Below, piece after piece: positions 53,704 through 63,453 of a DNA stretch of 64,000 nucleotides (positions within the stretch are counted from its first letter, which is position 1; each line of letters starts with the position of its first letter). A program made the position numbers and the translations under genes. Source of the stretch: Blastococcus sp. TF02A-35 (lineage in GTDB: Bacteria > Actinomycetota > Actinomycetes > Mycobacteriales > Geodermatophilaceae); contig NZ_SPQP01000010.1 of assembly GCF_004571075.1 (NCBI RefSeq), forward strand, positions 43,838 to 107,837. The letters run 5' to 3'. Below the pieces are notes generated by a model, which had not been told where the DNA came from, searched no databases, and worked only from the letters and a program-made list of their open reading frames with translations.

Positions 53704-54150
53704 ATGACCGCCACGCCCCAGCCCGCCACGGGCGCCACGCGCGCGCAGACCCCACCGCCCGACCCGGCCACCGCCTCCACCGGTGAGCTGATCGGCGCCC
53801 TCCCCGACCTCGTCACCCGCCTCGTGCGCGACGAGGTCCGCCTCGCGCAGGCCGAGGTCACGTCCAAGGCCAAGCGGCTGGGCCTCGGTGCCGGCCTGTT
53901 CGGCGGCGCCGGCCTCCTCGCCGTCCTCGGCCTCGGGGCCCTGGTGACCGCGGCGGTCCTCGGGCTGGCCAACGTCATGCCGGGCTGGCTCGCGGCGATC
54001 GCCGTCGCCCTCGTGCTCTTCGCGGTCGCCGGCGTGCTCGCGCTGGTCGGGAAGAAGGACGTGCAGCAGGCGGCCCCGCCGCTGCCGACCGAGACGATCG
54101 CGAGCGTCCAGGAGGACATCGCCGCGGTGAAGCGGGGGGTCGGCCGATGA
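53704..54150 (+). CDS. holin-X-type (DUF1469) membrane protein
   Basis: 148 residues of the actinobacterial phage-holin-superfamily/DUF1469 type: STGELIGALPDLVTRLVRDEVRLAQAEVTSKAKRLG, then two membrane helices (about 62-84 and 92-115) and a polar tail. ATG 53704 follows GGAGGA. Not a phage gene in this setting: it opens a four-gene set with DUF3618, DUF4235 and, after a hairpin, BrkB, a combination common in actinobacterial chromosomes. Four-base overlap with the next gene. Confidence 0.88.
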   Translation: MTATPQPATGATRAQTPPPDPATASTGELIGALPDLVTRLVRDEVRLAQAEVTSKAKRLGLGAGLFGGAGLLAVLGLGALVTAAVLGLANVMPGWLAAIAVALVLFAVAGVLALVGKKDVQQAAPPLPTETIASVQEDIAAVKRGVGR

Positions 54151-54467
54151 GCACCCGTCCCGAGGGCGCGCACGGGCCCGGGGCACCCGACGTCGAGGGG
54201 CCGACCGACGTCGACGCGATCAAGGCCGACATCGACGCCACCCGTGACCAGCTCGCCCGCACCGTCGACGAGCTCAGCCACCGGCTGGACGTGCCCGCGC
54301 GCACCAAGGAGAGTGCGCTCCGGGCCAAGGACACCGCGGTGGAGACCTACCGCGAGAGCCCGCCGCTGACCATCGCCGGCCTCCTCGCCGTCGCCGGCGT
54401 GGTCGCCGGGATCGTCGTGCTGCGGAAGAGGCGCGCCGGGCGCGCCACGAGGAGGAGGAAGCGTTGA
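54147..54467 (+). CDS. DUF3618 family protein
   Basis: 106 residues: acidic N-terminus, the DUF3618 core IKADIDATRDQLARTVDELS followed by HRLDVPARTKE, one membrane helix (about 75-93), then a very basic C-terminus (RKRRAGRATRRRKR). Coupled by ATGA to the preceding gene and by TTGA to the following one. Likely a small membrane-organising protein; function unknown. Confidence 0.9.
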   Translation: MSTRPEGAHGPGAPDVEGPTDVDAIKADIDATRDQLARTVDELSHRLDVPARTKESALRAKDTAVETYRESPPLTIAGLLAVAGVVAGIVVLRKRRAGRATRRRKR

Positions 54468-54736
54468 GCAAGGGAGCCAAGTTCGCCTACCGGCCCATCG
54501 GCCTGATCGGCGGCATCCTGGCCGGGTCCCTGTCCGGGATCGTCTTCAAGCAGATCTGGAAGGCCGTCTCCAACGAGGACGACGCGCCCTCGGCGCTGCA
54601 GAGCGAGTACCCGATGCGGGAGGTCGTCCTGGCCGCCGCCATCCAGGGCGCGATCTTCGCGGCGACCAAGGCGGCCATCGACCGCGCCGGCGCCCGCGGG
54701 TTCACCAAGCTCACCGGCGCCTGGCCCGGCGACTGA
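54464..54736 (+). CDS. DUF4235 family protein
   Basis: 90 residues starting at TTG with a strong GGAGGAGGAA site. Family core: YRPIGLIGGILAGSLSGIVF, KQIWKAVSNEDDAPSA, REVVLAAAIQGAIFAATKAA, DRAGARGFTKLTGAWPGD. Two hydrophobic segments. Third member of the small membrane-protein operon. Confidence 0.9.
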   Translation: MSKGAKFAYRPIGLIGGILAGSLSGIVFKQIWKAVSNEDDAPSALQSEYPMREVVLAAAIQGAIFAATKAAIDRAGARGFTKLTGAWPGD

Positions 54737-54742
54737 GGACGC

Positions 54743-54777
54743 CGGCGGTGGGCCGGGCCTCCCCCGGCCCACCGCCG
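54743..54777 (+). terminator. hairpin terminator after DUF4235
   Basis: Perfect 15-bp stem CGGCGGTGGGCCGGG / CCCGGCCCACCGCCG with loop CCTCC, seven bases after the DUF4235 stop and before the BrkB gene. Confidence 0.8.
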
Positions 54778-54835
54778 ACCAGCCCGCACGACCAGCAGGC
54801 CGCCTCCGGGCGGTGACCGACCCAGGGGGATGGCG

Positions 54836-55969
54836 ATGACCGGCACCAAGCAGCACGAGAGCGCGGTCGAGCGCATCCGTCAGCGCGTCGAGGAGAAGGC
54901 CGCGCGGCGCGCGGCCGCCGCGGAGGCGGCCCGCCGCCCGGCGACCCGGTCCCACCCCGACGAGGTGCCCCCGGGCGCCCCCTCCCCCGAGCAGCTCCCC
55001 GGCATCCACGCCGAGAAGCCGACGCAGATCCCGTGGAGCGGCTGGAAGCAGATCGTCAAGCGGGCGTGGGCCGAGAACAAGGCCGACAACATGCCGATCA
55101 TCGCCGGCGGCGTCGCGTTCTTCGGCTTCCTCTCCATCTTCCCGGCGCTGATCGCGCTCATCTCCATCTACGGCCTCGTCGCCTCCGAGGAGACCGTCGC
55201 CCGGCAGGTCGAGGACCTCTCCGCCCAGCTGCCCGAGGACGCCGCCGGCCTCATCGCCGACCAGCTCACCGCGATCGTCGACAACAGCGGCAGCGCGCTG
55301 AGCATCAGCCTGGTCGTCTCCATCCTGGCCGCGCTGTGGAGCGCCTCGGGCGGCGTGGGCAACGTGATCACCGCGGTGAACATCGCCTACGACGAGGTGG
55401 AGGCGCGGAACTTCATCAAGCTCAAGGCGCTCTCGCTGGCGCTGACGCTCGGCGCGATCGTCTTCGTGCTGATCACCTTCAGCCTCGTCGCGGTGGTCCC
55501 CTCCGTGATCGAGTCGCTGCCCCTGGGGGTCGTCGGGACGGTCCTGGCCCAGGTCGCCCGCTGGGCGCTGCTGCTGGCCGTCTTCGCCGGCGCCCTCTCG
55601 GTGCTCTACCGCGTCGCGCCCGACCGGGACTCCCCGCGGTTAAGCTGGGTGAGCCTGGGCGCGGTCGTGGTCACCGTGATCTGGGCGGCGGTCAGCGTCG
55701 GCTTCGCCGTCTACGTGGACAACTTCGGGTCCTACGACAAGACCTACGGCGCCATCGCCGGCGTCATCGTCCTGATGCTGTGGCTGTACCTCACGTGCTA
55801 CCTGGTGCTCCTCGGCGCGGAGATCAACGCCGAGGCAGAGCACCAGACCGCGAGGGACACCACCGACGGCGACCCCGAGCCGATGGGCGACCGCGGCGCC
55901 GTCGTCGCCGACACCCTCCCCGAGTCGCCCGAGCCGGGGAAGGACGCGGCGGACCCGACCCGGAAGTAG
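54836..55969 (+). CDS. YihY/BrkB family inner-membrane protein
   Basis: 377 residues: long charged cytosolic N-terminus (Arg/Ala-rich helix, then a Pro-rich link), six membrane helices between about 85 and 335 with family segments FFGFLSIFPALIALISIYGL, SILAALWSASGGVGNVITAV, NIAYDEVEARNFIKLKALSL and YDKTYGAIAGVIVLMLWLYL, then LLGAEINAEAEHQ and a polar tail. Not an RNase despite older names. ATG 54836 has AGGGGG six bases upstream; ATG 54830 is too close to that site. Confidence 0.9.
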   Translation: MTGTKQHESAVERIRQRVEEKAARRAAAAEAARRPATRSHPDEVPPGAPSPEQLPGIHAEKPTQIPWSGWKQIVKRAWAENKADNMPIIAGGVAFFGFLSIFPALIALISIYGLVASEETVARQVEDLSAQLPEDAAGLIADQLTAIVDNSGSALSISLVVSILAALWSASGGVGNVITAVNIAYDEVEARNFIKLKALSLALTLGAIVFVLITFSLVAVVPSVIESLPLGVVGTVLAQVARWALLLAVFAGALSVLYRVAPDRDSPRLSWVSLGAVVVTVIWAAVSVGFAVYVDNFGSYDKTYGAIAGVIVLMLWLYLTCYLVLLGAEINAEAEHQTARDTTDGDPEPMGDRGAVVADTLPESPEPGKDAADPTRK

Positions 55970-55982
55970 GAGGGCCGCGTCC

Positions 55983-57101
55983 TCAGCGGACGCGCGACTC
56001 CACGAACGGCGGCCGGACGACCTCGACCGGCTGCGGCCGGCCCCGGACGTCGACGGCGAGCTCCGTCCCCTCCGTGACGCCGGCCGCGGTGTCGAGCAGC
56101 GCCAGGGCGATCCCGCTCCGCAGCGTCGGGGAGAACGTGCCGCTGGTGGTCTCCCCCACCCGCGTGCCGGCGGCGTCCAGCACGGCCATACCGGCGCGCG
56201 GGATGCCTCGGCCGGTGGCCCGCAGCCCCCAGAGGAGGCGGGCCGGCCCGCTCTCCTTCTCGGCCAGCAGCGCCTCGCGCCCCCAGAACGCCGGCTTCTG
56301 CCAGCCGACCGCCCAGCCCGCCCGCGCCTGCACCGGTGAGATGTCCCGGGAGAGCTCGTGACCGTGCAGCGGGTAGCCCATCTCGGTGCGCAGCGTGTCG
56401 CGGGCGCCCAGGCCACAGGGGCGGATGCCCAGGTCGGCGCCGGCCTCGAGCAGCGCGTCCCACATCTGCCCCGCCTGGTCGGCCGCCACCAGCAGCTCGT
56501 AGCCGTGCTCGCCGGTGTAGCCGGTGCGGCAGACGGTCACCTCGGCCGAGCCGCCGCCGGTCCCGGTCACGAACGACATGTAGCCGATCTCGCCGGGCAC
56601 GCCCAGCAGCTCCAGCACCTGCAGCGACCGCGGCCCCTGGACGGCCAGGACGGCGACGTCGGCGTGCCGGTCCTCCACGGCCACCCCGGCCGGCGCGGCG
56701 GAGGCCAGCCGGGCCAGCACCTCCCCGGCGTTCGCGGCGTTGGGCACGAGCAGCACGTCGTCGGGCCCGTGCAGGTAGACGATCAGGTCGTCGACCACCC
56801 CGCCGGCCTGCGGCTCGCCGTCCGGGACGCAGCACAGCGTGTACTGGGCCTGGCCGGGGCCGATGCGGGACAGGTCGTTGGTCAGGCAGCTGTCCACGAA
56901 CGCCGCCGCGCCGGGGCCGCGGACGGTGCCGGTGCCCAGGTGGGAGACGTCGAAGAGCCCCACGCCCTCGCGGACCGCCGCGTGCTCGGCGAGGACCCCG
57001 CCGCCGGCGTACTCGAGCGGCATCGACCAGCCGCTGAAGTCGGCGAGCTTGGCCCCGGCAGCGAGGTGCCGGTCGTGGAGGGGCGAGGTCAGGGGGGTCA
57101 C
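55983..57101 (-). CDS. gcvT: glycine cleavage T-protein / aminomethyltransferase (GcvT)
   Basis: Transfers the methylene group from aminomethylated H-protein to THF. 372 residues: [83 protein letters not shown] and [12 protein letters not shown]. The GTG at 57101 was chosen because TAGCGT ends seven bases upstream; the alternative GTG at 57110 is three codons longer and overlaps that hexamer. Matches Rv2211c. With glyA and metF it completes a folate one-carbon theme; gcvP and gcvH are not here. Confidence 0.92.
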   Translation of the reverse strand: MTPLTSPLHDRHLAAGAKLADFSGWSMPLEYAGGGVLAEHAAVREGVGLFDVSHLGTGTVRGPGAAAFVDSCLTNDLSRIGPGQAQYTLCCVPDGEPQAGGVVDDLIVYLHGPDDVLLVPNAANAGEVLARLASAAPAGVAVEDRHADVAVLAVQGPRSLQVLELLGVPGEIGYMSFVTGTGGGSAEVTVCRTGYTGEHGYELLVAADQAGQMWDALLEAGADLGIRPCGLGARDTLRTEMGYPLHGHELSRDISPVQARAGWAVGWQKPAFWGREALLAEKESGPARLLWGLRATGRGIPRAGMAVLDAAGTRVGETTSGTFSPTLRSGIALALLDTAAGVTEGTELAVDVRGRPQPVEVVRPPFVESRVR

Positions 57102-57108
57102 CCGCGAC

Positions 57109-57114
57109 ACGCTA
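57109..57114 (-). promoter_or_regulatory. -10 element of gcvT
   Basis: Minus-strand TAGCGT ends seven bases before the GTG at 57101. Confidence 0.45.
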
Positions 57115-57172
57115 GTGCGTGGCGACGGACGGGAACGGCCCCGTCGAGGGCGGGACGGCGACGGGGTCCTTC

Positions 57173-57178
57173 TACGAT
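57173..57178 (+). promoter_or_regulatory. -10 element of pepA
   Basis: TACGAT ends six bases before the GTG at 57185 and so argues against the longer in-frame start at 57119. Confidence 0.5.
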
Positions 57179-57184
57179 CACAGG

Positions 57185-58696
57185 GTGCCTCCGACGATCT
57201 CCGCGACCGACCAACCGCTCGAGAAGCTGACCGCCGACGCCGTCGTCGTCGCCGTCGGCAAGGGCCCTGACGGGCTGCTCCCGACCCCCGGGGCCGAGGC
57301 CGTCGACCGCCTCCTCGGCGGCCGGCTGTTCGCGTCGCTGGCCGACCTGGGCGCCAAGGGTGGCGAGGACGAGGTGACGCAACTGCCCTCCTTCGGCCAG
57401 GGCCCCTTCCCCGTCGTCGCCGTGACCGGCCTCGGTGCCCCCGACGCCGCAGGCGGCTACGCCCCCGAGGCGATCCGCCGCGCCGCGGGCGCCGCGAGCC
57501 GCGCCCTGCGCGGCCGGCGCTCGGTGGTCTCCCTGCTGGCCGCGGTGGGTGGCACGCCCGACGCCGACCGGCTGCACGCCGTCGGCGAGGGCTCGCTGCT
57601 CGGGGCCTACGAGTTCACCGCCTACAAGTCCCAGCTGCCGGCGGACCGCCTGGCCCCGCCGCAGGAGTTCACCGTCGTCGTCCCCGGCGCGGCCGCCGCG
57701 GAGTCCGCCCTCCGCCGGGTGCGCGCGGTGGCCGACGCCGTCGCCCTGGTGCGCGACCTGGTCAACACCCCGCCCAACGACCTCTTCCCCGCCGAGCTGG
57801 CCGCCCGTGGGGCCGCGGCCGGCGAGAAGCTGGGCCTGGCCACGGAGATCCTCGACGAGGAGGCCCTGGCCGCGGGCGGCTACGGCGGCATCCTGGCCGT
57901 CGGCAGCGGCTCGGCCCGCAAGCCGCGGCTGCTGCGGCTGACCTACACCGGCGCCGGCGCCCGCAAGAAGGTCGCGCTAGTCGGCAAGGGCATCACCTTC
58001 GACAGCGGCGGCATCTCGATCAAGCCCGCCGCCAAGATGGAGGACATGAAGAGCGACATGGCCGGCGCGGCGGCCGTGATCGCCACCGTCTGCCTCGTCG
58101 CCCAGCTCGGCCTGCCGGTCGAGGTCACCGCCACCGTCCCGATCGCGGAGAACCTGCCCAGCGGGACCTCCTACCGCCCGGCCGACGTGGTGACCTTCCG
58201 CAACGGCAAGAAGGCCGAGATCACCAACACCGACGCCGAGGGCCGCGTGGTGCTCGCCGACGCGATCTCCCGCGCAGCGGAGGACCGCCCCGACGTGCTG
58301 CTCGAGACCTCCACCCTGACCGGCGCCCAGCTGGTGGCCCTGGGTGGGCGGACGGCCGGCGTCATGGGATCGGACGACATGCGCGACGCCGTCGTGGCCG
58401 CCGCCCGGCGCAGCGGCGAGAGCATGTGGCCGATGCCGCTGCCGGCGGAGCTGCGCCGCGGCCTGGACTCGACGGTGGCGGACTTCGTCAACGCCAACGC
58501 CGACCGGATGGGCGGCATGCTCGTCGGCGGCCACTTCCTGGCCGAGTTCGTCCCGGCCGGGCTGCCGTGGGCGCACATCGACATCGCCGGCCCGAGCTAC
58601 AACACCGGTGGGCCGTGGGGCTACACGCCCAAGGGCGGCACGGGCGTCCCCGTGCGCACCCTGCTGGCCACCATCGAGGCGCTCATCGCCGAGTGA
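57185..58696 (+). CDS. pepA: leucyl aminopeptidase (PepA/M17)
   Basis: Dizinc cytosolic exopeptidase, 503 residues. C-terminal M17 domain: [38 protein letters not shown] (metal Lys and Asp), [12 protein letters not shown] (Asp), and the signature [13 protein letters not shown] near 347 (Asp, Glu, Arg). N-terminal alpha/beta domain is intact. GTG 57185 chosen by the -10 spacing. Matches Rv2213 (pepB). Bicarbonate-site Arg is the Arg of AEGR. Confidence 0.94.
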   Translation: MPPTISATDQPLEKLTADAVVVAVGKGPDGLLPTPGAEAVDRLLGGRLFASLADLGAKGGEDEVTQLPSFGQGPFPVVAVTGLGAPDAAGGYAPEAIRRAAGAASRALRGRRSVVSLLAAVGGTPDADRLHAVGEGSLLGAYEFTAYKSQLPADRLAPPQEFTVVVPGAAAAESALRRVRAVADAVALVRDLVNTPPNDLFPAELAARGAAAGEKLGLATEILDEEALAAGGYGGILAVGSGSARKPRLLRLTYTGAGARKKVALVGKGITFDSGGISIKPAAKMEDMKSDMAGAAAVIATVCLVAQLGLPVEVTATVPIAENLPSGTSYRPADVVTFRNGKKAEITNTDAEGRVVLADAISRAAEDRPDVLLETSTLTGAQLVALGGRTAGVMGSDDMRDAVVAAARRSGESMWPMPLPAELRRGLDSTVADFVNANADRMGGMLVGGHFLAEFVPAGLPWAHIDIAGPSYNTGGPWGYTPKGGTGVPVRTLLATIEALIAE

Positions 58697-59047
58697 CGGC
58701 CCGCTCCTGGTGCGGGCGGAGTAGTCGCGCATCCGCTGCGGGTAGCCGGTCACCTGCGCGTCGTAGACCGGGATGCCCAGCTCGCGGGACAGCCGCCGGG
58801 CGACCTCGGGGCCGGCGATCCGGCGGCGGGTCCACTCGCCGTCGGCCGCCACCAGCACGATCGTCGTCTCGGTGACGGCGGTCCGCGGCTCGACGTAGCC
58901 CTCGACGCCGCGACGGGTGCCGACGAACTGCTCGAGGTGCGCCAGGTCGCTCCGTGCCGACCCCCGGTCGAGGGTCGCGCGCCGGCCGTCCTCGGCGGCG
59001 CCCCGCCGCCGGGCACCCCGACCGCGCAGCCGGTCGAACAGACCCAT
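58697..59047 (-). CDS. small conserved protein, 3' end unresolved
   Basis: Begins [20 protein letters not shown] and continues SDLAHLEQFVGTRRGVEGYV, EPRTAVTETTIVLVAADGEW, TRRRIAGPEVARRLSRELGI, PVYDAQVTGYPQRMRDYSAR, a pattern of a small actinobacterial protein. After MRDY the frame has no stop until 57977, which would place 720 bases antisense to pepA. A shift of reading just after MRDY gives a TGA at 58683-58685, a normal tail-to-tail end. So either a frameshift (real or sequencing) or a true long overlap. The left coordinate given is only the end of sequence not shared with pepA. Confidence 0.6.
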
Positions 59048-59199
59048 GACCGCCTCCCTCCCCGCCCCGGCCCCGTGATCACCACGACGCTCGCGAGAGC
59101 AACGGTGGTCCCGGCCAGGTCGTTCCCGGAGTGGCAGGATGGGCCTCAGCCCCCGCCCGCTCGAGCGGGGCCGCCGCCCGACGCACCCGAGGAGCACCC

Positions 59200-60579
59200 G
59201 TGAGCGCACCTGCCTCCCCCGCCGACCTGGTCATCCTCGGGGGTGGCTCCGGTGGGTACGCCGCGGCGTTCCGGGCCTCGGAGCTGGGCCTGAACGTCGT
59301 GCTCATCGAGAAGGACAAGGTCGGCGGCACCTGCCTGCACCGCGGGTGCATCCCGACCAAGGCGCTCCTGCACGCCGGCGAGGTCGCCGACCTCGCCCGC
59401 GAGGGCGAGCAGTTCGGTGTGAAGACGTCGCTCGCCGGCATCGACATGGACGGCGTCAACAGCTACAAGAACGGCGTCATCTCCAAGCTCTACAAGGGCT
59501 TGCAGGGCCTCGTGAAGGCCCGCAAGATCACCTACGTCGAGGGCGAGGGCCGGCTCACGTCGGCCACCACCGTCGAGGTCGGCGGCCAGACCTACGAGGG
59601 CAAGCACGTGCTGCTGGCCACCGGGTCCTACCCGCGCTCGCTGCCGGGCCTGGAGATCGACGGCACCAAGGTCATCACCAGCGACCACGCCTTGAACCTC
59701 GACCGGGTGCCCAGCTCGGCGATCATCCTCGGCGGCGGTGTCATCGGCTGCGAGTTCGCCAGCGCCTGGAAGTCCTTCGGGGTCGACGTGACCATCGTCG
59801 AGGGCCTCCCCCACCTGGTCCCGCTCGAGGACGAGAGCTCCTCGAAGCTGCTGGAGCGCGCGTTCCGCCGTCGCAAGATCGGCTTCGAGCTCGGCAGCCG
59901 GTTCTCCGGCGTGCAGACCACCGACAACGGCGTGAAGGTGTCGCTGGAGAACGGCAAGGAGATCGAGGCCGAGCTGCTGCTCGTCGCCGTCGGCCGCGGT
60001 CCGGTCAGCTCGGGCATCGGCTACGAGGAGGTCGGGGTCGCCATGGAGCGCGGCTACGTCCTCGTCGACGAGTACATGCGGACCAACATCCCGACGATCT
60101 CCGCCGTCGGTGACCTCGTGCCCACCCTCCAGCTGGCCCACGTGGGCTTCGGCGAGGGCATCCTCGTGGCCGAGCGCGTCGCCGGCCTGGAGCCCGCGCC
60201 CATCGACTACGCCGGTGTCCCGCGGATCACCTACTCCGACCCGGAGGTCGCCTCCGTCGGGCTCACCGAGGCGCAGGCCAAGGAGCGCTACGGCGAGGTC
60301 AAGACGTTGACCTACGACCTGGCCGGCAACGGCCGCAGCCAGATCCTCAAGACCACCGGTGCCGTGAAGCTCGTCCAGGCCCCCGACGGCCCGGTCGTGG
60401 GCATCCACATGGTCGGCAGCCGCGTCGGCGAGCTCATCGCCGAGGCCCAGCTGATCTACAACTGGGAGGCCGAGGCCGACGACGTCGCCAGCCTCATCCA
60501 CCCGCACCCGACGCAGAGCGAAGCGCTCGGCGAGGCCCACCTGGCCCTCGCCGGCAAGCCGCTCCACGTGCACGGCTGA
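59200..60579 (+). CDS. lpdA: dihydrolipoamide dehydrogenase (LpdA, E3)
   Basis: FAD enzyme reoxidising lipoyl groups of 2-oxoacid dehydrogenases and the glycine cleavage system. 459 residues: [20 protein letters not shown], redox pair Cys45/Cys50 in [16 protein letters not shown]-binding [20 protein letters not shown] motif [15 protein letters not shown] and C-terminal His-Glu in [15 protein letters not shown] follows GAGGAG at five bases; the in-frame earlier start at 59131 is rejected. Forty-seven bases before sucB, so E3 and E2 are likely co-transcribed. Confidence 0.95.
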   Translation: MSAPASPADLVILGGGSGGYAAAFRASELGLNVVLIEKDKVGGTCLHRGCIPTKALLHAGEVADLAREGEQFGVKTSLAGIDMDGVNSYKNGVISKLYKGLQGLVKARKITYVEGEGRLTSATTVEVGGQTYEGKHVLLATGSYPRSLPGLEIDGTKVITSDHALNLDRVPSSAIILGGGVIGCEFASAWKSFGVDVTIVEGLPHLVPLEDESSSKLLERAFRRRKIGFELGSRFSGVQTTDNGVKVSLENGKEIEAELLLVAVGRGPVSSGIGYEEVGVAMERGYVLVDEYMRTNIPTISAVGDLVPTLQLAHVGFGEGILVAERVAGLEPAPIDYAGVPRITYSDPEVASVGLTEAQAKERYGEVKTLTYDLAGNGRSQILKTTGAVKLVQAPDGPVVGIHMVGSRVGELIAEAQLIYNWEAEADDVASLIHPHPTQSEALGEAHLALAGKPLHVHG

Positions 60580-60626
60580 ACCAGCTCTTCCCCCCATCAC
60601 CCAGCGCCAGAAGGAGCACTGCCCCG

Positions 60627-62468
60627 ATGCCGACGTCCGTCACCATGCCCGCCCTGGGCGAGAGCGTCACCGAGGGCACGGTCACCCGATGGCTCAAGCA
60701 GGAGGGTGACCAGGTCGCAGTCGACGAGCCCCTCCTCGAGGTCTCGACCGACAAGGTCGACACCGAGATCCCGTCCCCGGCCGCCGGCGTCCTGACCAAG
60801 ATCCTGGTCGCGGAGGACGAGACCGTCGAGGTCGGTGCCGAGCTCGCCGTCATCGGTGGCGAGGGCGACGGCGGCAGCGGGGGCGGCGGCGAGGCGGCGT
60901 CCGCCGACGACGCCGACATGCCCGAGACCCCGGCGCAGCAGGTCGACGACACCGGTGCGGGCGCCCAGGAGGAGCCGGCGGCCGAGCCGGAGCCGGCTCC
61001 CGCGCAGAGCGACTCCGGCGGCTCTGGCAGCTCCGGCGGCGGCGAGGGCACCCCGGTCACCATGCCGGCGCTGGGTGAGAGCGTCACCGAGGGCACCGTC
61101 ACCCGCTGGCTGAAGGCCGTCGGCGACGAGGTCACCGCCGACGAGCCGCTGCTCGAGGTCTCGACCGACAAGGTCGACACCGAGATCCCCGCGCCTGTGA
61201 GCGGCACGCTCCTGGAGATCACGGTCAACGAGGACGAGACGGTCGACGTCGGCGCGCAGCTGGCCGTCATCGGCACCGGTGCCGCCGTCGGCGGCTCTGC
61301 CCCCGCTCCCCAGCAGGAGGCCCCCAAGCAGGAGGCCCCGGCCCAGCCCGCGCCGCAGGCCGCGCCCGAGGCCAAGCCGGCCGCACCGGCCACCTCGACC
61401 GCCCAGCCCGGTGGCGACTACGGCGCCAGCGGCGCCCAGCCCTCGACCTCCCCGACCTCCGCCCCCGCTCCCCAGGTCGCCCCGCAGGCCCCGGCGCCCT
61501 CGGGTGACGGCGGTGGCGACGGCGGTGGCCAGTACGTCACCCCGCTGGTCCGCCGTCTGGCGGCCGACAACGGCGTCGACCTCTCCACCGTCAAGGGCAC
61601 CGGTGTCGGCGGGCGGATCCGGAAGCAGGACGTCCTCGCCGCGGCCGAGCAGAAGTCCGCTCCCGCGGCGGCGCCGGCTGCCGCTCAGGCCGCTCCCCCC
61701 GCTCCGCGGACCCCGTCCCCGGCCGCCACGCCCGACACCTCGGTGCGCGGCCGCACGGAGAAGCTCTCCCGTCTCCGCGCGGTCATCGCCCGGCGGATGG
61801 TGGAGTCGCTGCAGGTCAGCGCGCAGCTGACCACGGTGGTCGAGGCCGACGTCACCAAGATCGCCCGGCTGCGGCAGAGGGCCAAGTCGGACTTCGAGTC
61901 CCGCGAGGGCGTCAAGCTCTCGTTCCTGCCCTTCTTCGCCAAGGCCTCGATCGAGGCGCTGAAGGTGCACCCGTCGGTGAACTCCTCCATCGACCAGGAG
62001 GCCGGCACCGTCACCTACCACGACACCGAGAACCTCGGGATCGCGGTGGACACCGAGCGCGGCCTCCTCGTGCCGGTCATCCACGACGCCGGCGACCTCA
62101 GCCTCGGCGGGATCGCCCGCAAGATCGCGGACCTGGCCGAGCGCACCCGGACCAACAAGGTGACGCCGGACGAGCTCGGTGGCGGCACGTTCACGCTGAC
62201 CAACACCGGCAGCCGGGGCGCGCTGTTCGACACCCCGATCATCAACCAGCCGCAGGTCGCCATCCTCGGTGTCGGCTCGGTGGTGAAGCGACCGGTGGTC
62301 GTCCAGGACGCCGACCTCGGCGAGGTCATCGCGATCCGGTCGATGGTCTACCTGGCCCTCACCTACGACCACCGGATCGTCGACGGCGCCGACGCGGCGC
62401 GCTTCCTCACCACGGTGAAGGAGCGGCTCGAGGCCGGACAGTTCGAGGGCGAGCTCGGCCTCGCCTGA
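60627..62468 (+). CDS. sucB: dihydrolipoamide acyltransferase E2 (SucB/DlaT)
   Basis: 613 residues with two lipoyl domains (about 1-80 and 140-220; lipoyl Lys43 and Lys182 in STDKVDTEI), Pro/Ala/Gln-rich flexible linkers, an E3/E1-binding domain (about 302-340, [20 protein letters not shown]) and the catalytic domain (about 375-613) with [19 protein letters not shown] and active-site [14 protein letters not shown] near 581. Follows AGAAGGAG. Equivalent to Rv2215 (DlaT), which serves pyruvate dehydrogenase in M. tuberculosis despite the SucB name; which 2-oxoacid is used cannot be read here. The two lipoyl-coding segments are near-identical over long stretches. Confidence 0.94.
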   Translation: MPTSVTMPALGESVTEGTVTRWLKQEGDQVAVDEPLLEVSTDKVDTEIPSPAAGVLTKILVAEDETVEVGAELAVIGGEGDGGSGGGGEAASADDADMPETPAQQVDDTGAGAQEEPAAEPEPAPAQSDSGGSGSSGGGEGTPVTMPALGESVTEGTVTRWLKAVGDEVTADEPLLEVSTDKVDTEIPAPVSGTLLEITVNEDETVDVGAQLAVIGTGAAVGGSAPAPQQEAPKQEAPAQPAPQAAPEAKPAAPATSTAQPGGDYGASGAQPSTSPTSAPAPQVAPQAPAPSGDGGGDGGGQYVTPLVRRLAADNGVDLSTVKGTGVGGRIRKQDVLAAAEQKSAPAAAPAAAQAAPPAPRTPSPAATPDTSVRGRTEKLSRLRAVIARRMVESLQVSAQLTTVVEADVTKIARLRQRAKSDFESREGVKLSFLPFFAKASIEALKVHPSVNSSIDQEAGTVTYHDTENLGIAVDTERGLLVPVIHDAGDLSLGGIARKIADLAERTRTNKVTPDELGGGTFTLTNTGSRGALFDTPIINQPQVAILGVGSVVKRPVVVQDADLGEVIAIRSMVYLALTYDHRIVDGADAARFLTTVKERLEAGQFEGELGLA

Positions 62469-62477
62469 TGCACGCCC

Positions 62478-62511
62478 GCTCGGGGCCCCGGTGACCACCG
62501 GGGCCCCGAGC
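62478..62511 (+). terminator. hairpin terminator of lpdA-sucB
   Basis: Perfect stem GCTCGGGGCCCCGGTG / CACCGGGGCCCCGAGC around a tiny loop, ten bases after the sucB stop, followed by CCGTTCTG. Confidence 0.85.
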
Positions 62512-62546
62512 CCGTTCTGCCCCCTCTCCGCATCCGGGAGTGCCGC

Positions 62547-63452
62547 ATGAAGGTCGCCGTCGCCGGCGCGTCCGGCTTCGTGGGGAGCGCTCTGCTGCCC
62601 GCGCTGCGGGAGGACGGGCACGAGGTCCTGCAGCTCGTCCGTCGCACGCCGCGGACGGCCGAGGAGCACCGCTGGGACCCGCAGCACCGGCGGGTCGACG
62701 CCGGCCTGCTCAGCGACGTCGACGCCGTCGTGAACCTGGGCGGCGTGGGTGTGGGCGACCGCCGCTGGACCGAGAAGCACAAGCAGGCCGTGCTCTCCAG
62801 CCGGGTGGACACCACCGCGACCCTCAGCCAGGGCCTCGCCGACGCGGTCGCCGCCGACCCGGGCCGCCCGCGCGTGCTGCTCAACGCGTCGGGCGTGGGC
62901 TGGTACGGCGACACCGGTGACCGGGTGGTCGACGAGACGGCCCCCGCCGGCGACGACTTCCTCGCCCGCGTGTGCGTCGAGTGGGAGGGCGCCACGGAGC
63001 CGGCCACGCAGGCCGGCGTGCGGGTGGTGCGGCTGCGCACCGGGCTGGTCCTGGGCCGGGGAGGGCTGCTCGGCCGCCTCCTGCCGATCTTCCGCGCTGG
63101 CCTGGGCGGACGGCTGGGCTCGGGGCAGCAGTACATGCCCTGGATCAGCCTGCGGGACGAGGTCGACGCGATCCGGTTCCTGCTCACCGCACCGGTGGCG
63201 GGCCCGGTGAACCTGTCCGGTCCGGCGCCGGTCACCAACGCCGAGTTCACCGCCGCGCTCGGCCGAGTGCTCCACCGGCCGGCCGTGCTGGTCGTGCCGC
63301 CCCCGGCCCTCCGCCTGGCGCTGGGCGAGTTCGCCCGGGTCGGCGTGCTGGCCGGGCAGCGGGCCGTCCCCGCGGCCCTCACCGCTGCCGGCTACCGGTT
63401 CACCCACACCGACGTCGAGGCCGCCCTGCGGGCCGCGGTCGCGCGGGGCTGA
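62547..63452 (+). CDS. TIGR01777/DUF1731 epimerase-like protein
   Basis: 301-residue extended-SDR protein: MKVAVAGASGFVGSALLPAL (GxxGxxG NAD(P) site), AVVNLGGVGVGDRRWTEKHK, LLNASGVGWYGDTGDRVVDE, VVRLRTGLVLGRGGLLGRLL, MPWISLRDEVDAIRFLL, and the C-terminal DUF1731 (FGxxxxxxLxGQRAVP-like: LGEFARVGVLAGQRAVPAAL). ATG after GGGAGTGCCGC. Matches Rv2216, directly after the E2 gene as here; a reaction has not been assigned to my knowledge. Confidence 0.92.
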   Translation: MKVAVAGASGFVGSALLPALREDGHEVLQLVRRTPRTAEEHRWDPQHRRVDAGLLSDVDAVVNLGGVGVGDRRWTEKHKQAVLSSRVDTTATLSQGLADAVAADPGRPRVLLNASGVGWYGDTGDRVVDETAPAGDDFLARVCVEWEGATEPATQAGVRVVRLRTGLVLGRGGLLGRLLPIFRAGLGGRLGSGQQYMPWISLRDEVDAIRFLLTAPVAGPVNLSGPAPVTNAEFTAALGRVLHRPAVLVVPPPALRLALGEFARVGVLAGQRAVPAALTAAGYRFTHTDVEAALRAAVARG

Positions 63453-63453
63453 C

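Noticed and set aside
53704..54150. Phage holin, hence prophage
   Set aside because: No other phage genes; the protein belongs to the chromosomal actinobacterial holin-X group with DUF3618 and DUF4235 neighbours.
57119..57184. Earlier start for pepA at 57119
   Set aside because: The frame would include the TACGAT promoter element and 22 residues not expected in the family.
60597..63407. Very long minus-strand open frame antisense to sucB and the epimerase gene
   Set aside because: No recognisable domain; low-complexity composition typical of antisense frames in GC-rich DNA; the plus strand holds two certain genes.
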